Below the pieces are notes generated by a model. The model saw nothing but the letters and a program-made list of their open reading frames with translations, was not told the origin of the DNA and did not search any database. From Pythium myriotylum (taxonomy: Eukaryota > Oomycota > Peronosporomycetes > Pythiales > Pythiaceae), in contig JALJCQ010000004.1 in NCBI GenBank assembly GCA_023091665.1, forward strand, positions 1,302,001-1,366,000: a DNA stretch of 64,000 nucleotides. Direction: 5' to 3'. Numbering within the stretch: position 1 is the stretch's first letter; every line of letters begins with the position of its first letter. The translations under genes and the position numbers were made by a program. Below are positions 43,599-53,083 of the stretch, in pieces.

Positions 43599-45069
43599 AA
43601 GCCTTGCTCAACGGTAGAGCGCATGCTAGACGGGGTAATAACGGCAACGTGGCTTTCTTCATCTCACTGTTGGTCTGAGTCGAGTAACCTCATTTGGAGC
43701 GCAGCTGCCGGTTTCAATCTCATAGATGCCGCGAATCGCAAGAGCATCCAATCCAGATTTCAGATTCATTAACCAATACGACCTTCTCTTTGCATCGAAG
43801 TGTTGAAATGAGTTCCTGTTCTGATTTGCATCCGGGTAAGCCGTCCGGAGACCCGAGGTTAAGTCTTCGACTACTAATATTGAAGCAAGCTTTTTGTATT
43901 ACTCGCGCATTCCGTGCCTTTGGTCGGCAGCGCATTTCCACGACATCATGAAGTCGGTCGATGTGTCTGTTGATTTCTTGCATTATAGTCTTGCATTTGT
44001 GAGACCTCCAAGAGCAATTGAAAGATTTTGGTGGGGATGGTTAGCAATCTGTGACCCCAACTAGCAAAATGCGACTAGGCTATTCAAGACGAATATTGGT
44101 GGGTTTTCTTCTGCGGAATGGATTCGCCCTGCATTACATGTATCTTCACGTTGGTATCTTGCACATTGCCGTGGTGTCAAATCAGTCAGGTTGTGTCCGT
44201 GCGTCTCGTACGGCATATCTAGCGGCCACGCGGTGCCAACGGGTAATAAAACGGCTGCTGGTGTCATTTTTGTAGATCCAAACCCGATCAGGTCTTGTGC
44301 ACAATTATTCCTTAACGACATCCAACATTCACAAATCTTGTCATCTTCGGCTGCAAGCCGTCGATACCAAATCCTGCGAGTACATCGCGGCATCTGCATG
44401 AATCTGCAGGCTTATAGTCGCCCGAGAGCGATGTTGTCAGTCTCTGGCATGACTTGGGATGCTGCACGCGCCTGGCTTTTGCTTGTCCTGGAGCTTCAAG
44501 CTGCTCCACCATTGATACGCCTCGCATTGAACTCGAACAAGAACTGCCTTTCCTCCACCTCATCAAATCTGGTGGCTTATGATTCTACTTACCTGTGTTC
44601 CATGTGGCGGACCAAACAACCTATTCATGCTCTTGTCGTTTCTTGCAGTATATGGACAGTATCCAGATACAGTGAATTGGTACAAGCAACTGGTTCATGC
44701 AGCTGAGAGCTGCGAATCACTCCGGAAAAGCACGGCGTGATCATGAGGTTGAAGTTTCCACTTCATGCATCGCGCATGGCAAAAATTGCGCAAGTATCGA
44801 CTAACCACGAGAACATCGCCGCGAAGACTAAAGCGGTGTGCTTCACTCTATAAAAGGCTGGATATCAACAAACGCATCTTGACTAATGAACACCATCCGA
44901 TACTGTACAGTACTTCAACATCATGGATCTGTCTCCTTGCTCTAGTATCAGACTTTCTCAACCGCTGCTTTAGCTAATGGGGCTAGTCCACCCAGCCGAG
45001 CCAGCCTAATTGATCTCCACAAACCAGGGAACCGAGCCCAAGAGTTGAGACCAGAGGAAGCAGGCGACG
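43599..45069. other. 1.47-kb gene-poor region between the rhomboid paralogues
   Basis: No frame here has a recognisable domain, and the longer ones (for example about 44191-44706 plus) do not splice into anything I can name. Composition is AT-richer than the flanking genes. It may contain decayed sequence left by the rhomboid duplication, but I see no clear rhomboid remnant. Confidence 0.5.
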
Positions 45070-45897
45070 ATGCTCTCGGTCGCGGCGCGTGGCTCTCGAG
45101 CGCTCGCCCTGCAGAGCCGCGCGCGCTCGAGCGGCCTCCACTTCCCAGCGCTCGCGTCTCCTTCGGCCGTCGGCCTCCGCTCGCTCGCGCGTGCACCGAC
45201 CGCGGGACTCGGCGGCCGTCTGGGTCTGGCCACACCCAAGAGAACTCCACAGGCACGAGGATATTCCGGCTTTGGCGGACGGCAGAGCAATGCGTTCTCC
45301 TCTCCAGAGAGCGTCGTGTACACGCTGATCGGAGTGAATGGCGTCGTGTACTTCTTCTGGACTACGGCGCAGACCCCGGGACAGCGCGACCGCATGGCCA
45401 CCCACTTCACGACTTCCTCGCGCCATCTCGACAACGGCTTGTACCACACGCTACTCACATCGGTCTTCAGCCACGCGGACTTCGGCCACTTGCTCACCAA
45501 TATGATCGGCCTCTTCTTCTTCGGGCGCGAGATCAGCTACTTGCTCGGGCCAAGGCGATTTCTCGGTCTGTACCTCGCGAGCGGCGTCGTGTCGTCATGG
45601 GCGGCGGTGCAGGAACAAAAGCAATCGCGCCGCATGTCGCTCAATCTCGGCGCTAGCGGTGCTGTCAACTCAATCACGGCGCTGAGCATTCTTCTCTTCC
45701 CGCATTCGACGCTTCTGATCTTCGGTATCGTGCCGATCCCCGCGTGGGTGGCCGGTTCGTTGTTTATTGGCCGCGACTTGTACGGTTGGCTCAACGGCAC
45801 ATCCGATGGCATCGGCCACTTTGCGCATCTCAGCGGCGCTGCCTGCGGTGGTCTCTACTACGCGTACTTGCGTCGTGGCATGCGCATGTACCGTTAG
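45070..45897 (+). CDS. Rhomboid intramembrane serine protease, copy 2 (PARL-like, mitochondrial)
   Basis: A single exon of 275 aa with a basic, Ala/Ser/Arg-rich N-terminus (MLSVAARGSRALALQSRARS) suited to mitochondrial import. The catalytic Ser196 lies in LGASGAVNS and His253 in FAHLSGAACGG. Blocks shared with copy 1 include HFTTSS-HL, LLTSVFSH, GVxSSWAAVxEQK and IPAWVAGxLFIGRDLYGW, so the two are recent-looking tandem duplicates. Divergence concentrates in the presequence and first loop. Both catalytic residues are intact in both copies, so both are probably active. Confidence 0.9.
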   Translation: MLSVAARGSRALALQSRARSSGLHFPALASPSAVGLRSLARAPTAGLGGRLGLATPKRTPQARGYSGFGGRQSNAFSSPESVVYTLIGVNGVVYFFWTTAQTPGQRDRMATHFTTSSRHLDNGLYHTLLTSVFSHADFGHLLTNMIGLFFFGREISYLLGPRRFLGLYLASGVVSSWAAVQEQKQSRRMSLNLGASGAVNSITALSILLFPHSTLLIFGIVPIPAWVAGSLFIGRDLYGWLNGTSDGIGHFAHLSGAACGGLYYAYLRRGMRMYR

Positions 45898-46089
45898 GAC
45901 ACCTGACACCTCGCAGCTGAGTCGTATTGGCATACGCCTGAATAATTCAGTCACTTTATTGAGCTGAGCATCAATTGTTCGGTTGTGGTATTATTATGCA
46001 AAAGGTTTTAAAAAGATGCAATGGGGCGCCGTTCGATTGGCACTCCTAGGTGCGGGGCGTCGTTCTCACGCTCGTGGTCTTCTATGCGA

Positions 46090-47886
46090 TCAGAGGGCAG
46101 TCGATACAAAGAGCTCGTGCTTGTCAGTAGCGACACCAATCTTGCTGTCAGCCGTCACAAGCACCTTCGAATCTTCACTTGAGGCAAAGTAGTCGGCACC
46201 AGCAGCGCCAGTGGAGTCCGGCGAAGTCACGGATCCACTTGTCGTTGCGTAGTAGAACTGCCCTTCCACGAGGCTCTTCTGGCTGAGGGACTCGATGTCT
46301 TCGGCCTTGCCGGAGATCGCCACGCTCGCATCACGCTTACCATTGTACTTGCGGAGGACGCCGATAGGAGCGCCGAAAACCTCCACGAGCGATACACGCT
46401 GGTGGGGAACGTCACCACGGTTGCCCATGTGCATCGCAACCACACTGTCCGTGCCGACCGAGAGGATCTGCTGAGTCACGGGGCGATCGTGCTGGCTGTC
46501 GGTATAGGTCGTAAATGTGAAGCTTGCCGGCGCGAGCGGTAGGACAGGGGTCACGTCCTTAAACGATAATGTGTCGATTGAATATTTGAGGACCTTGATA
46601 CTCTGCCGGCCGTTCATGGACGGGTTCATGAAGCTCACAGCGACGCGGTTACCGGATAGCAACGCAATTGACAGTTCTGGACTGTATCCATACGAGTTAG
46701 AGCCGAAGTCGTAGGCACCGGCGACTTCGGGGATGACGAAGTAGCTGCGGAACGTGGCGGCCGTGGCGGTGACTTGAACTGTGGCGACAGTGAGAACGTT
46801 GTTTTTGGCTGTATCATGGAAGGCGAGAAGGAGAATGTTATCAGACAGCATGATACCCTCGGGGTAGTAGGTTGGCTTGAAGTTGGTGTTGCAGACGCCA
46901 GTTGTAAAGGCGTCGACCTTGTTCGTCGTGCTTGAGTATGAAGACATGGTGACGCACAGTCCCGAGATCGGAGTATAGTATGGGATAACGAAGGAGTTGG
47001 CCGTAGAGCTGATCGTCACGGGCTTGCCCCAGTTCACGTAGAACGTCTTGTCGTTATTGGCAGGGCCAAACTGCTGTGAAGCCGAGAGTGTCACCGTTCC
47101 GTCAGTGCCCACCACCGCGACCTTGACGTTCTGGTAGTAGTCTGTGTTCTGCACCCACGCATCGTAGTAAGCAACGAGTGCGGTGTTGGTGCTGAGGCGT
47201 GTCACAAAGTTGGTCGCGGAGCTAGTCGTGACCAACATCTTGGACGAAGGACTCAAAGTTGCCCCGGTCGTGCCAGAAATCTTTGCTGATCTCACCCACA
47301 CCTTGGCTGAAGTATCCAAAGAGAGCACAAGCGCACTCGAGTCCGACAGAGTCGCGATACCGCGAATCGCTTCATTTGCCAGAACGTTGTTGGCGTCGTA
47401 AGCGTCACTGATTGTCACGATCTTGGTCGCTGGGTCGACAGTAAAGGTTGTGAACACACTTTCCGTGCTTGATGCCATTGCGCGGCGGTAGCTCATGAGG
47501 TTGGTGAGGTAGTTGGCATTGGACACGCCCAACTTGGCCAGGTTGACGTACTCGTAGTAAGAGACACCCGACTTCTGGATCGTTGCACGGTCCAAGTAGG
47601 CGGTCGTGCCAGCGCCGTTGCGGAGTTTGCTGTCAGCGGAGAGAGAGACGACATCTCCAACTCGCGCGTGCGTCCCGGTGACGGCTTCGAAGTTCGAGAA
47701 CGAAAAACGAGTCGTCGGGCTGGGGCGGTTAACAAAGTGGAGCACGTAGAGTGCTGTCACGTTGCCGATCACGAAGAGGATGGCGATGACCTTGAAAACA
47801 AGACCTCCAATCCCGACTCCTGGTGGAGCGGAGGGCTTTTGGTCAAGCCGAATTTGGGTTGAATCAACTGGCTTTTGGTCGGCCAT
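46090..47886 (-). CDS. Single-pass membrane protein with large repetitive beta-rich ectodomain, copy 1
   Basis: A single exon of 598 aa. A proline-rich cytoplasmic N-terminus of about 28 residues precedes one hydrophobic helix (VFKVIAILFVIGNVTALYVLHF) with no cleavable signal, giving type II topology. The remaining 540 residues contain beta-strand motifs about every 50-70 residues of the form (L/S)SDSSxxVLSLD, RLSTNTALVAYYD, MLSDNILLLAFHD and LLSGNRVAVSFMN. The pattern resembles propeller blades (inference). It has few cysteines and several N-glycosylation sites. It is a paralogue of the next gene, with which it shares LTVATVxxT, GAYDFGS-type and IKVLKYS blocks. Function is unknown; the topology suggests a cell-surface or endomembrane sensor. 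Confidence 0.75.
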   Translation of the reverse strand: MADQKPVDSTQIRLDQKPSAPPGVGIGGLVFKVIAILFVIGNVTALYVLHFVNRPSPTTRFSFSNFEAVTGTHARVGDVVSLSADSKLRNGAGTTAYLDRATIQKSGVSYYEYVNLAKLGVSNANYLTNLMSYRRAMASSTESVFTTFTVDPATKIVTISDAYDANNVLANEAIRGIATLSDSSALVLSLDTSAKVWVRSAKISGTTGATLSPSSKMLVTTSSATNFVTRLSTNTALVAYYDAWVQNTDYYQNVKVAVVGTDGTVTLSASQQFGPANNDKTFYVNWGKPVTISSTANSFVIPYYTPISGLCVTMSSYSSTTNKVDAFTTGVCNTNFKPTYYPEGIMLSDNILLLAFHDTAKNNVLTVATVQVTATAATFRSYFVIPEVAGAYDFGSNSYGYSPELSIALLSGNRVAVSFMNPSMNGRQSIKVLKYSIDTLSFKDVTPVLPLAPASFTFTTYTDSQHDRPVTQQILSVGTDSVVAMHMGNRGDVPHQRVSLVEVFGAPIGVLRKYNGKRDASVAISGKAEDIESLSQKSLVEGQFYYATTSGSVTSPDSTGAAGADYFASSEDSKVLVTADSKIGVATDKHELFVSTAL

Positions 47887-48506
47887 GATACTGCTGACGT
47901 AGCCTAGTCAAGAGATCGACCGTGGAGAGAACTGTGGAGGTTCTTGAATCGGTGTGGTGCGATGCCTGGAGAACCGATAATGAGGAGCTCAGCAGTGAGT
48001 TTGGTCCAGCCAAGCTTCAGATCCAAGCAGCTAAGATCTCGATTCCATTTGTGTCTGATCTGACAGGATCTCAGGGATCTCGAGGCAAGCGTTTTGCGAA
48101 ACTTGCATATTCTCGCTCAACACCACCTTTGCATCGACAGCGATCTCCGGAGGATCCCAACGTATCAGCGCTGTTCTTAGTCGAGGGGCCAAGCACGTTC
48201 CTTGCTGCTCGTGGATTCGCTGAACTGCGTGTGCAGAATAGATTTGATCTCGTAAGTTGGTTACCTTTGAACAGATCCGGAGAATGGAGCAGCCACGTAA
48301 GGAGGTGGCTATTGATAGGCGCATCTTCAGGAAGGGGACAGCCGAAATTTGAATCAGCAATATCTGATATGCAGCCATGTTATTGAGCGCTAACCTACCT
48401 CTTGAGTTAGGCTGAACCTGGTGTGGAGTTTTTAGGGATTCCCATCCTGCATGGTGTCGATGGGAACAGAGCGTATAGACAGGAGGAAAAGGGTTCTTAC
48501 AGAATT
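47887..48506. other. Spacer between the two membrane ectodomain paralogues
   Basis: 620 bp containing the copy 1 promoter and the copy 2 3' flank. A 154-codon plus-strand frame (47922-48386) exists but has no domain and opposes another frame; I do not call it. An imperfect palindrome of the CTAAC...GTTAG kind lies near 48390-48410. Confidence 0.5.
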
Positions 48507-50333
48507 TTAGTTGGACTGAGCAGCAACGAAGAGTTTGCTACCGCTGACGGCGACACCAACAAGGGCGTCCTTCGAAAGCACGATCTTGTTGTCGTCTGCG
48601 AGCACGTAGGCGCTGTCGGTGTTGGTCGATGGGGCGTAGAGTTGGCCAGTCGTGGCAGCGTAGTAGGCACGGCCCGCCGTCAGAGACGACACATCGACCG
48701 TACCGGAGGTGGCCACGTTGAACTCGCTGCCATCAACATCCGAAATGACACCAACCGGCTTTCCGTACGACTCAACATACGCCACACGCTGCTGCTGGAC
48801 ACCAGCGAAGCTACCGGCGTAGCCAACAACGAAGCCCGACGTGAGCGGAGCGATGTCCAAGACGATGCTGCCGAAGGCCTGCGGGTCAGCAGAGGTGACC
48901 GAGAAGTCGGCGTTCGAGATCGGCAACGAAGGCGACACTGCCGAAATGGAGAGATCGGCAGAGTACTTCAGCACCTTGACGCTAGGCTTACCGGCGTTCG
49001 AGGGGTTGAGGAAGCCAACAGCGATGCGGTTGTTGTCAAGCACGCGCACAGCCGGCTTGGGGTAGAAGCCGAAGGAGGCGCCAAAGTCAAATGCTCCAGT
49101 GGCGTCATCGAACACGTAGGATCCGCGGAACGTTGGCTTGCCCGTAATCTCCGAGAACTCGACGGTGGCGACCGTGAGCGCGAACTTGTTGGCGCGGTCG
49201 ACAAAGACAAACGCGAGCGTGTTGTCCGAAAGCTTGGCCGAGTCCACAAAGTACGCGGGCAGGTACTGGGTCTGGCAGACGTCCCCGAGCGACGTGAGGT
49301 TAGCGCTCTTGGCCGCGAAGCTGTAGGTAGAGAGACAGAGACCGACGGCGCCCTCGAACGTCACGTTGTCCTTGGTCGCAGCCATGTTGTCCACGAACCA
49401 CGGGACGGTGAAGCGGTCGCTCGAGTTGAAGACCGCGACGGGCTGACCGACCGTGGTCGAGAGCGTGGCGGTGTTGCCCGAGCCGAACTGCTGGCTCTTG
49501 GAGAAAGTGATCTTGCCGTCCGCGACTGAGCCGACCTCGACGCGCTGGTAGTAGGCCTCCTTGTCAGTGTAGGGCTCGTAGAAGACCACCGCGAAGCTCG
49601 AGTCCGAGACGCGCGTGATGAAGTTGGTGGCCGAGTTGTTGGCGGCGAGCACCTTGGCGTCCTGGTTGGCCTTGACCTTGCCGTCGGCGATGGTGGCGGG
49701 CGTGGCGTACACCGTGATCGACATGCCATCGGCGCTGGCAACCGAGTTGAGGACGACCAAGCTCGAGTCCGAGAGCGTGGCGAGGCCCTTGATGGACGCA
49801 CCGCTGAACGTGTTGGCGTCGTCGGCGCTGGCAATCGAGACCGTCTTGGCCTTGACGTCAGCGGTGAAGGTAGTGAGGACACTCTCGAGTTTGGGCGAGG
49901 CGCCTATCTGGTACGAGACGAAGTTCGAGTCGTAACGCGGCTTGGAGGTGCCCAGCGGCGCGAAGCGGATGGCCGACACGGCCTTGTCAATCGCGTCCAG
50001 GTCCGCGGCATCGAGGTAGGCCGAGGTGCCGGCTCCGACGGCGAGCTGACCGTCGGCGGCGAAGCTGACGGCCTTGCCCTTCTGCGTCGAGGCGACACTG
50101 GCGGTGGAGACGCCGGCCGACTTGAACGAGCCGGCGACGACGTCGGCCGAGGAGCTTGAGGACGAGCCGCGGTCGGCGAAGTGGAGCACGTAGAGCACAA
50201 TGATATTGATGGCGAAGAAGGCGGCGACGCCGATGTGGACGGCGCGCGACTTCTTCTGCTGGCGGGCGGGCTCGCCCGACGAGTAGTCGCCCTCGACCGG
50301 CGGCGTGAGCGGCACGTTGCTCTCGTTCTTCAT
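48507..50333 (-). CDS. Single-pass membrane protein with large repetitive beta-rich ectodomain, copy 2
   Basis: A single exon. I take the ATG at 50333 (MKNESNVPL), which gives 608 aa and about 38 cytoplasmic residues before the membrane helix (GVAAFFAINIIVLYVLHFA), matching copy 1. The frame stays open 72 codons further upstream but that part is Pro/Ser/Arg-rich and out of character. The ectodomain repeats the same motifs: TLSDSSLVVLN, RVSDSSFAVVFYE, KLSDNTLAFVFVD and VLDNNRIAVGFLN. GC and third-position G/C are higher than in copy 1. The two genes are a tandem duplication of an unrecognised family. Confidence 0.75.
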   Translation of the reverse strand: MKNESNVPLTPPVEGDYSSGEPARQQKKSRAVHIGVAAFFAINIIVLYVLHFADRGSSSSSSADVVAGSFKSAGVSTASVASTQKGKAVSFAADGQLAVGAGTSAYLDAADLDAIDKAVSAIRFAPLGTSKPRYDSNFVSYQIGASPKLESVLTTFTADVKAKTVSIASADDANTFSGASIKGLATLSDSSLVVLNSVASADGMSITVYATPATIADGKVKANQDAKVLAANNSATNFITRVSDSSFAVVFYEPYTDKEAYYQRVEVGSVADGKITFSKSQQFGSGNTATLSTTVGQPVAVFNSSDRFTVPWFVDNMAATKDNVTFEGAVGLCLSTYSFAAKSANLTSLGDVCQTQYLPAYFVDSAKLSDNTLAFVFVDRANKFALTVATVEFSEITGKPTFRGSYVFDDATGAFDFGASFGFYPKPAVRVLDNNRIAVGFLNPSNAGKPSVKVLKYSADLSISAVSPSLPISNADFSVTSADPQAFGSIVLDIAPLTSGFVVGYAGSFAGVQQQRVAYVESYGKPVGVISDVDGSEFNVATSGTVDVSSLTAGRAYYAATTGQLYAPSTNTDSAYVLADDNKIVLSKDALVGVAVSGSKLFVAAQSN

Positions 50334-51451
50334 GCTTGGACTGGAGGAGATTCGAGAATGAGGATCGGTGTCTCCGCGGAAGGTTTCATCGGCGCGGCGT
50401 GTTTTGTTGGCGCACGGGATACGTGGTGTAGCAAGAAGGGGGATGGACGCGCCGCTGGCCCACGGACTGGACGGACACGGCTCGTCTGGTCGGCAGAAAC
50501 TCTGCGCGCTGATGTGAGCGCCTGATGGTGGGCGAATGGAGCGCGGCACGGCGCTGCGGAGGCGTCCATTGGCTGAAAGCGAGAAAGATCGCCTTTAAAA
50601 GCCGCTGATTCGATTGGAGTGCCGCCAGCGCCCGCGTGTAGGGTTGCACTCCTCAGCAGGAGCCTCTTATTCGGACGAGGCGAGCGCGCCAGTTTGTGGT
50701 CAGTGCGCTCTTCGCGGAAGGCCAGCTCAGGGGTCGAGCAGGCGACGGTTGGCCAGCAGCACTCTGGCCGCAGCCCCCATCTCCCGCGAGCATGTCGGAA
50801 GGCACCGGAGGAAGAGTCGACGCGCTTGAAGGAGGTTCCATGCCATGGAGGCTCGTCCGGCGCCAACCTCCCACTTCAACGTCAGAGTGCCGTGGATAAC
50901 GTGCCGACTTTTATATCGCATGCATCTTTTTTGGGGCGAGGCACGTTCCTCTCGGGAACGCGGTTGGCCGAGCCGCGAGTCCATGCCGCGGGCATTGTTG
51001 AGGCCGTGACACGAAACGATGCGCGCCTGACACGAGTGTCCACCACGCTCGGCAGCACCGCGCGTACTTACTACAGGCTCGTCAATGTGGCCAAGCCTCG
51101 GGTGTTGGCTTGCGTGTACCGGTACATACCGATGGAAACCCTCCTTTGGAAAGCCGACGAACTGCACACTTCGAGTGTCTGCACAATGCGCATCGGCTCG
51201 GCGGGATGAGCCGAACGCGCACAGTTGGACTTCCCGACGAGTGCAATGATGACCGCGCCCGACATAATACCACAAGGTCCAATATGTATCAGAATCATCG
51301 TATCTGATAGATCTTCATGAATTACCGGTATTTTACTAGTTAAATCGTACTTAAGGTGTCATTTCGAGTGCTCTGGATTTGTCCAACCAAGTCGCACGGT
51401 CTTGAAAGGGCAGACGCTCATGACGAGAAGTGCGCCGAGATCTCGACTGTC
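50334..51451. other. 1.1-kb divergent intergenic region
   Basis: Lies between the ectodomain copy 2 start (-) and the AAA_26 start (+). Frames of up to 196 codons occur on opposite strands of the same GC-rich stretch and lack domains, so I treat them as chance. An AT-rich patch with the inverted repeat TATCAGA/TCTGATA lies near 51285-51310, upstream of the AAA_26 gene. Confidence 0.5.
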
Positions 51452-52822
51452 ATGACCGTCGTCTCGTGGCGAGTGCGCTGTATCGTCTATGGCCTCCGCG
51501 GCGACCGAGAGCTCGAGCAATGCGCCGCGCTGCTGCGAGGGATCAGCGCGCTGTACGGCGACGGCTTCGACTCCTCGGTCTCGGTCATCGACGATCTCAA
51601 CTCGCTCCAGCATGTCGCCGTGAGCTTATCTTTGCCCGCAGTGGAGCCTCTCAAGCCTGCCCACACTCCATTCTTGCGCATGGTTTGCTCGTTCGGCGAG
51701 ATCACCGATGAGATTGTGGCAGTTGGAGCAGAAGAGATAGCGATCGCCCTAAGGGCTACGTTGGAACGCCAAGTTCACGGTGGCTTACACATCATTGGTC
51801 GCTCCATTGCACCGCCAGCGGCAGGGAGTGCGGCGAGTCTGGACAGCCCAATTCGAATTTTTGTGAGTGGCGATCGATCACAGGTTGGCAAGTCGACGTG
51901 CTGCTTAGGACTCGTGGGATCGCTCCTGCGACTGGGCTATCGTCCAGAGGATATTGGCTACATCAAACCGGCAACGCAATGCGAGCAACCCCAACTAGTA
52001 GCGAAATTTTGCCGGCACAACGGGATCGAATGCTGCGACATTGGCCCCATCGTTTTCTACAGCGGTTTCACGAGAGAGTTCCTCAAGGGGAACACTGAAA
52101 CCTCAGAAGAACTGTTGAACAAGGCACGGGCCAAAATCGAAGAGGTTGGACGCGGGAAGAAAATCGTTGTGATCGATGGTGTGGGGTATCCCGCAGTAGG
52201 CTCTATCTGCGGCGTATCAAACGCGCTTGTTGCGAACACGGTTCAGTCTCCCGTGGTGCTCGTTGGAAAGAAAGGCGTTGGCGATGCAGTTGACTCGTTC
52301 AACCTGAACGCGTGCTTCTTTGAGAGTCACGGAGTTAAGGTTCTTGGAGCAATTTTCAATCGGCTCCCACTTGATGGTTTCTACAGTCTCGAGAAGTGCA
52401 GAGAGAGCGTCATGCAATATTTCGATAAATTCCAGCCAGACAAACAAGTGTATGGCTTCATTCCCGAACTTCTCGAATCGACAGCCTCAGAGAACGAGAC
52501 CGAGCCAATGGTTGTGGATGGCCTGCCCTGTGATGCCGAGGAAGATACGTCGAACATTCACATGACGAAACAAGAGATTCAACATGCTAACCAAGTGATC
52601 ACGCTTTTCTCCCAGAGCGTTAATGTTGCTCAACTTGTCGAGGATGCGAAGTCGTGCCGTTTAGAGGAACGAAATGGATTCTCTCGTGGGTTCGCATCAG
52701 CATCACTGAACAAGCGGCCTCTCTCCTCCGTTACTCAGAATTCCACCGGGGCTCCGTCGTCGAAGAAGTCTCGTCAGGAGATTCAAGCGGCTGCCAAATC
52801 GGACGGTGCAGCAGGTGGCTGA
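51452..52822 (+). CDS. AAA_26 / dethiobiotin-synthetase-like P-loop protein of unknown role
   Basis: A single exon of 456 aa from the ATG at 51452. The N-terminal 130 residues are a separate domain. Then a SIMIBI-class P-loop appears, GDRSQVGKS (140-148), followed by the family motifs GYIKPATQCE, the Walker B-like VVIDGVGYPAVG, and PVVLVGKKGVGDA, with GAIFNRL downstream. This is the fold of dethiobiotin synthetase and of the N-terminal domain of long phosphotransacetylases. The biotin-pathway residues are not obviously kept, and no Pta domain follows. The tail (about 400-456) is Ser/Lys-rich with a basic KKSR cluster, possibly a nuclear signal. ATP binding is likely; the reaction is unknown. 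Confidence 0.75.
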   Translation: MTVVSWRVRCIVYGLRGDRELEQCAALLRGISALYGDGFDSSVSVIDDLNSLQHVAVSLSLPAVEPLKPAHTPFLRMVCSFGEITDEIVAVGAEEIAIALRATLERQVHGGLHIIGRSIAPPAAGSAASLDSPIRIFVSGDRSQVGKSTCCLGLVGSLLRLGYRPEDIGYIKPATQCEQPQLVAKFCRHNGIECCDIGPIVFYSGFTREFLKGNTETSEELLNKARAKIEEVGRGKKIVVIDGVGYPAVGSICGVSNALVANTVQSPVVLVGKKGVGDAVDSFNLNACFFESHGVKVLGAIFNRLPLDGFYSLEKCRESVMQYFDKFQPDKQVYGFIPELLESTASENETEPMVVDGLPCDAEEDTSNIHMTKQEIQHANQVITLFSQSVNVAQLVEDAKSCRLEERNGFSRGFASASLNKRPLSSVTQNSTGAPSSKKSRQEIQAAAKSDGAAGG

Positions 52823-53083
52823 GGAAGCTAAGCGGAAGTGGCGACATTGCCAACTTCCGTGCCATGCAACACCATCGCTATGGTGTGGCCATTATCTAGA
52901 GTTAGCGTTTTTTGTGATGACGACCGCGGCGTAAACTCATCATGTTGAGGGGCTGCTTGGTCTGAGGAAAAGAACGCGATTTTAGAGTGGACATCATGTT
53001 GAAGAGGAGAAACATGAAGTAAATTGTGCCTCCGGGTATTCTATTGTCTCAACAGCTTTCTTTTCGGTCTCTCCAGATCGACC

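Noticed and set aside
44191..44706. 171-codon plus-strand frame between the rhomboid genes
   Set aside because: No homology recognised, starts in AT-rich sequence, and no introns extend it sensibly.
47922..48386. 154-codon plus-strand frame between the ectodomain paralogues
   Set aside because: No domain, no splice partner, and an overlapping minus-strand frame of similar length. Composition does not match the neighbouring genes.
48423..49529. 368-codon plus-strand frame opposite the ectodomain copy 2
   Set aside because: Highly charged Arg/Glu/Val composition is typical of an antisense shadow of a third-position-G/C gene.
50619..51209. 196-codon plus-strand frame in the divergent spacer
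   Set aside because: GC-rich sequence gives long frames on both strands here; no recognisable domain, and low-complexity Arg/Ser content.
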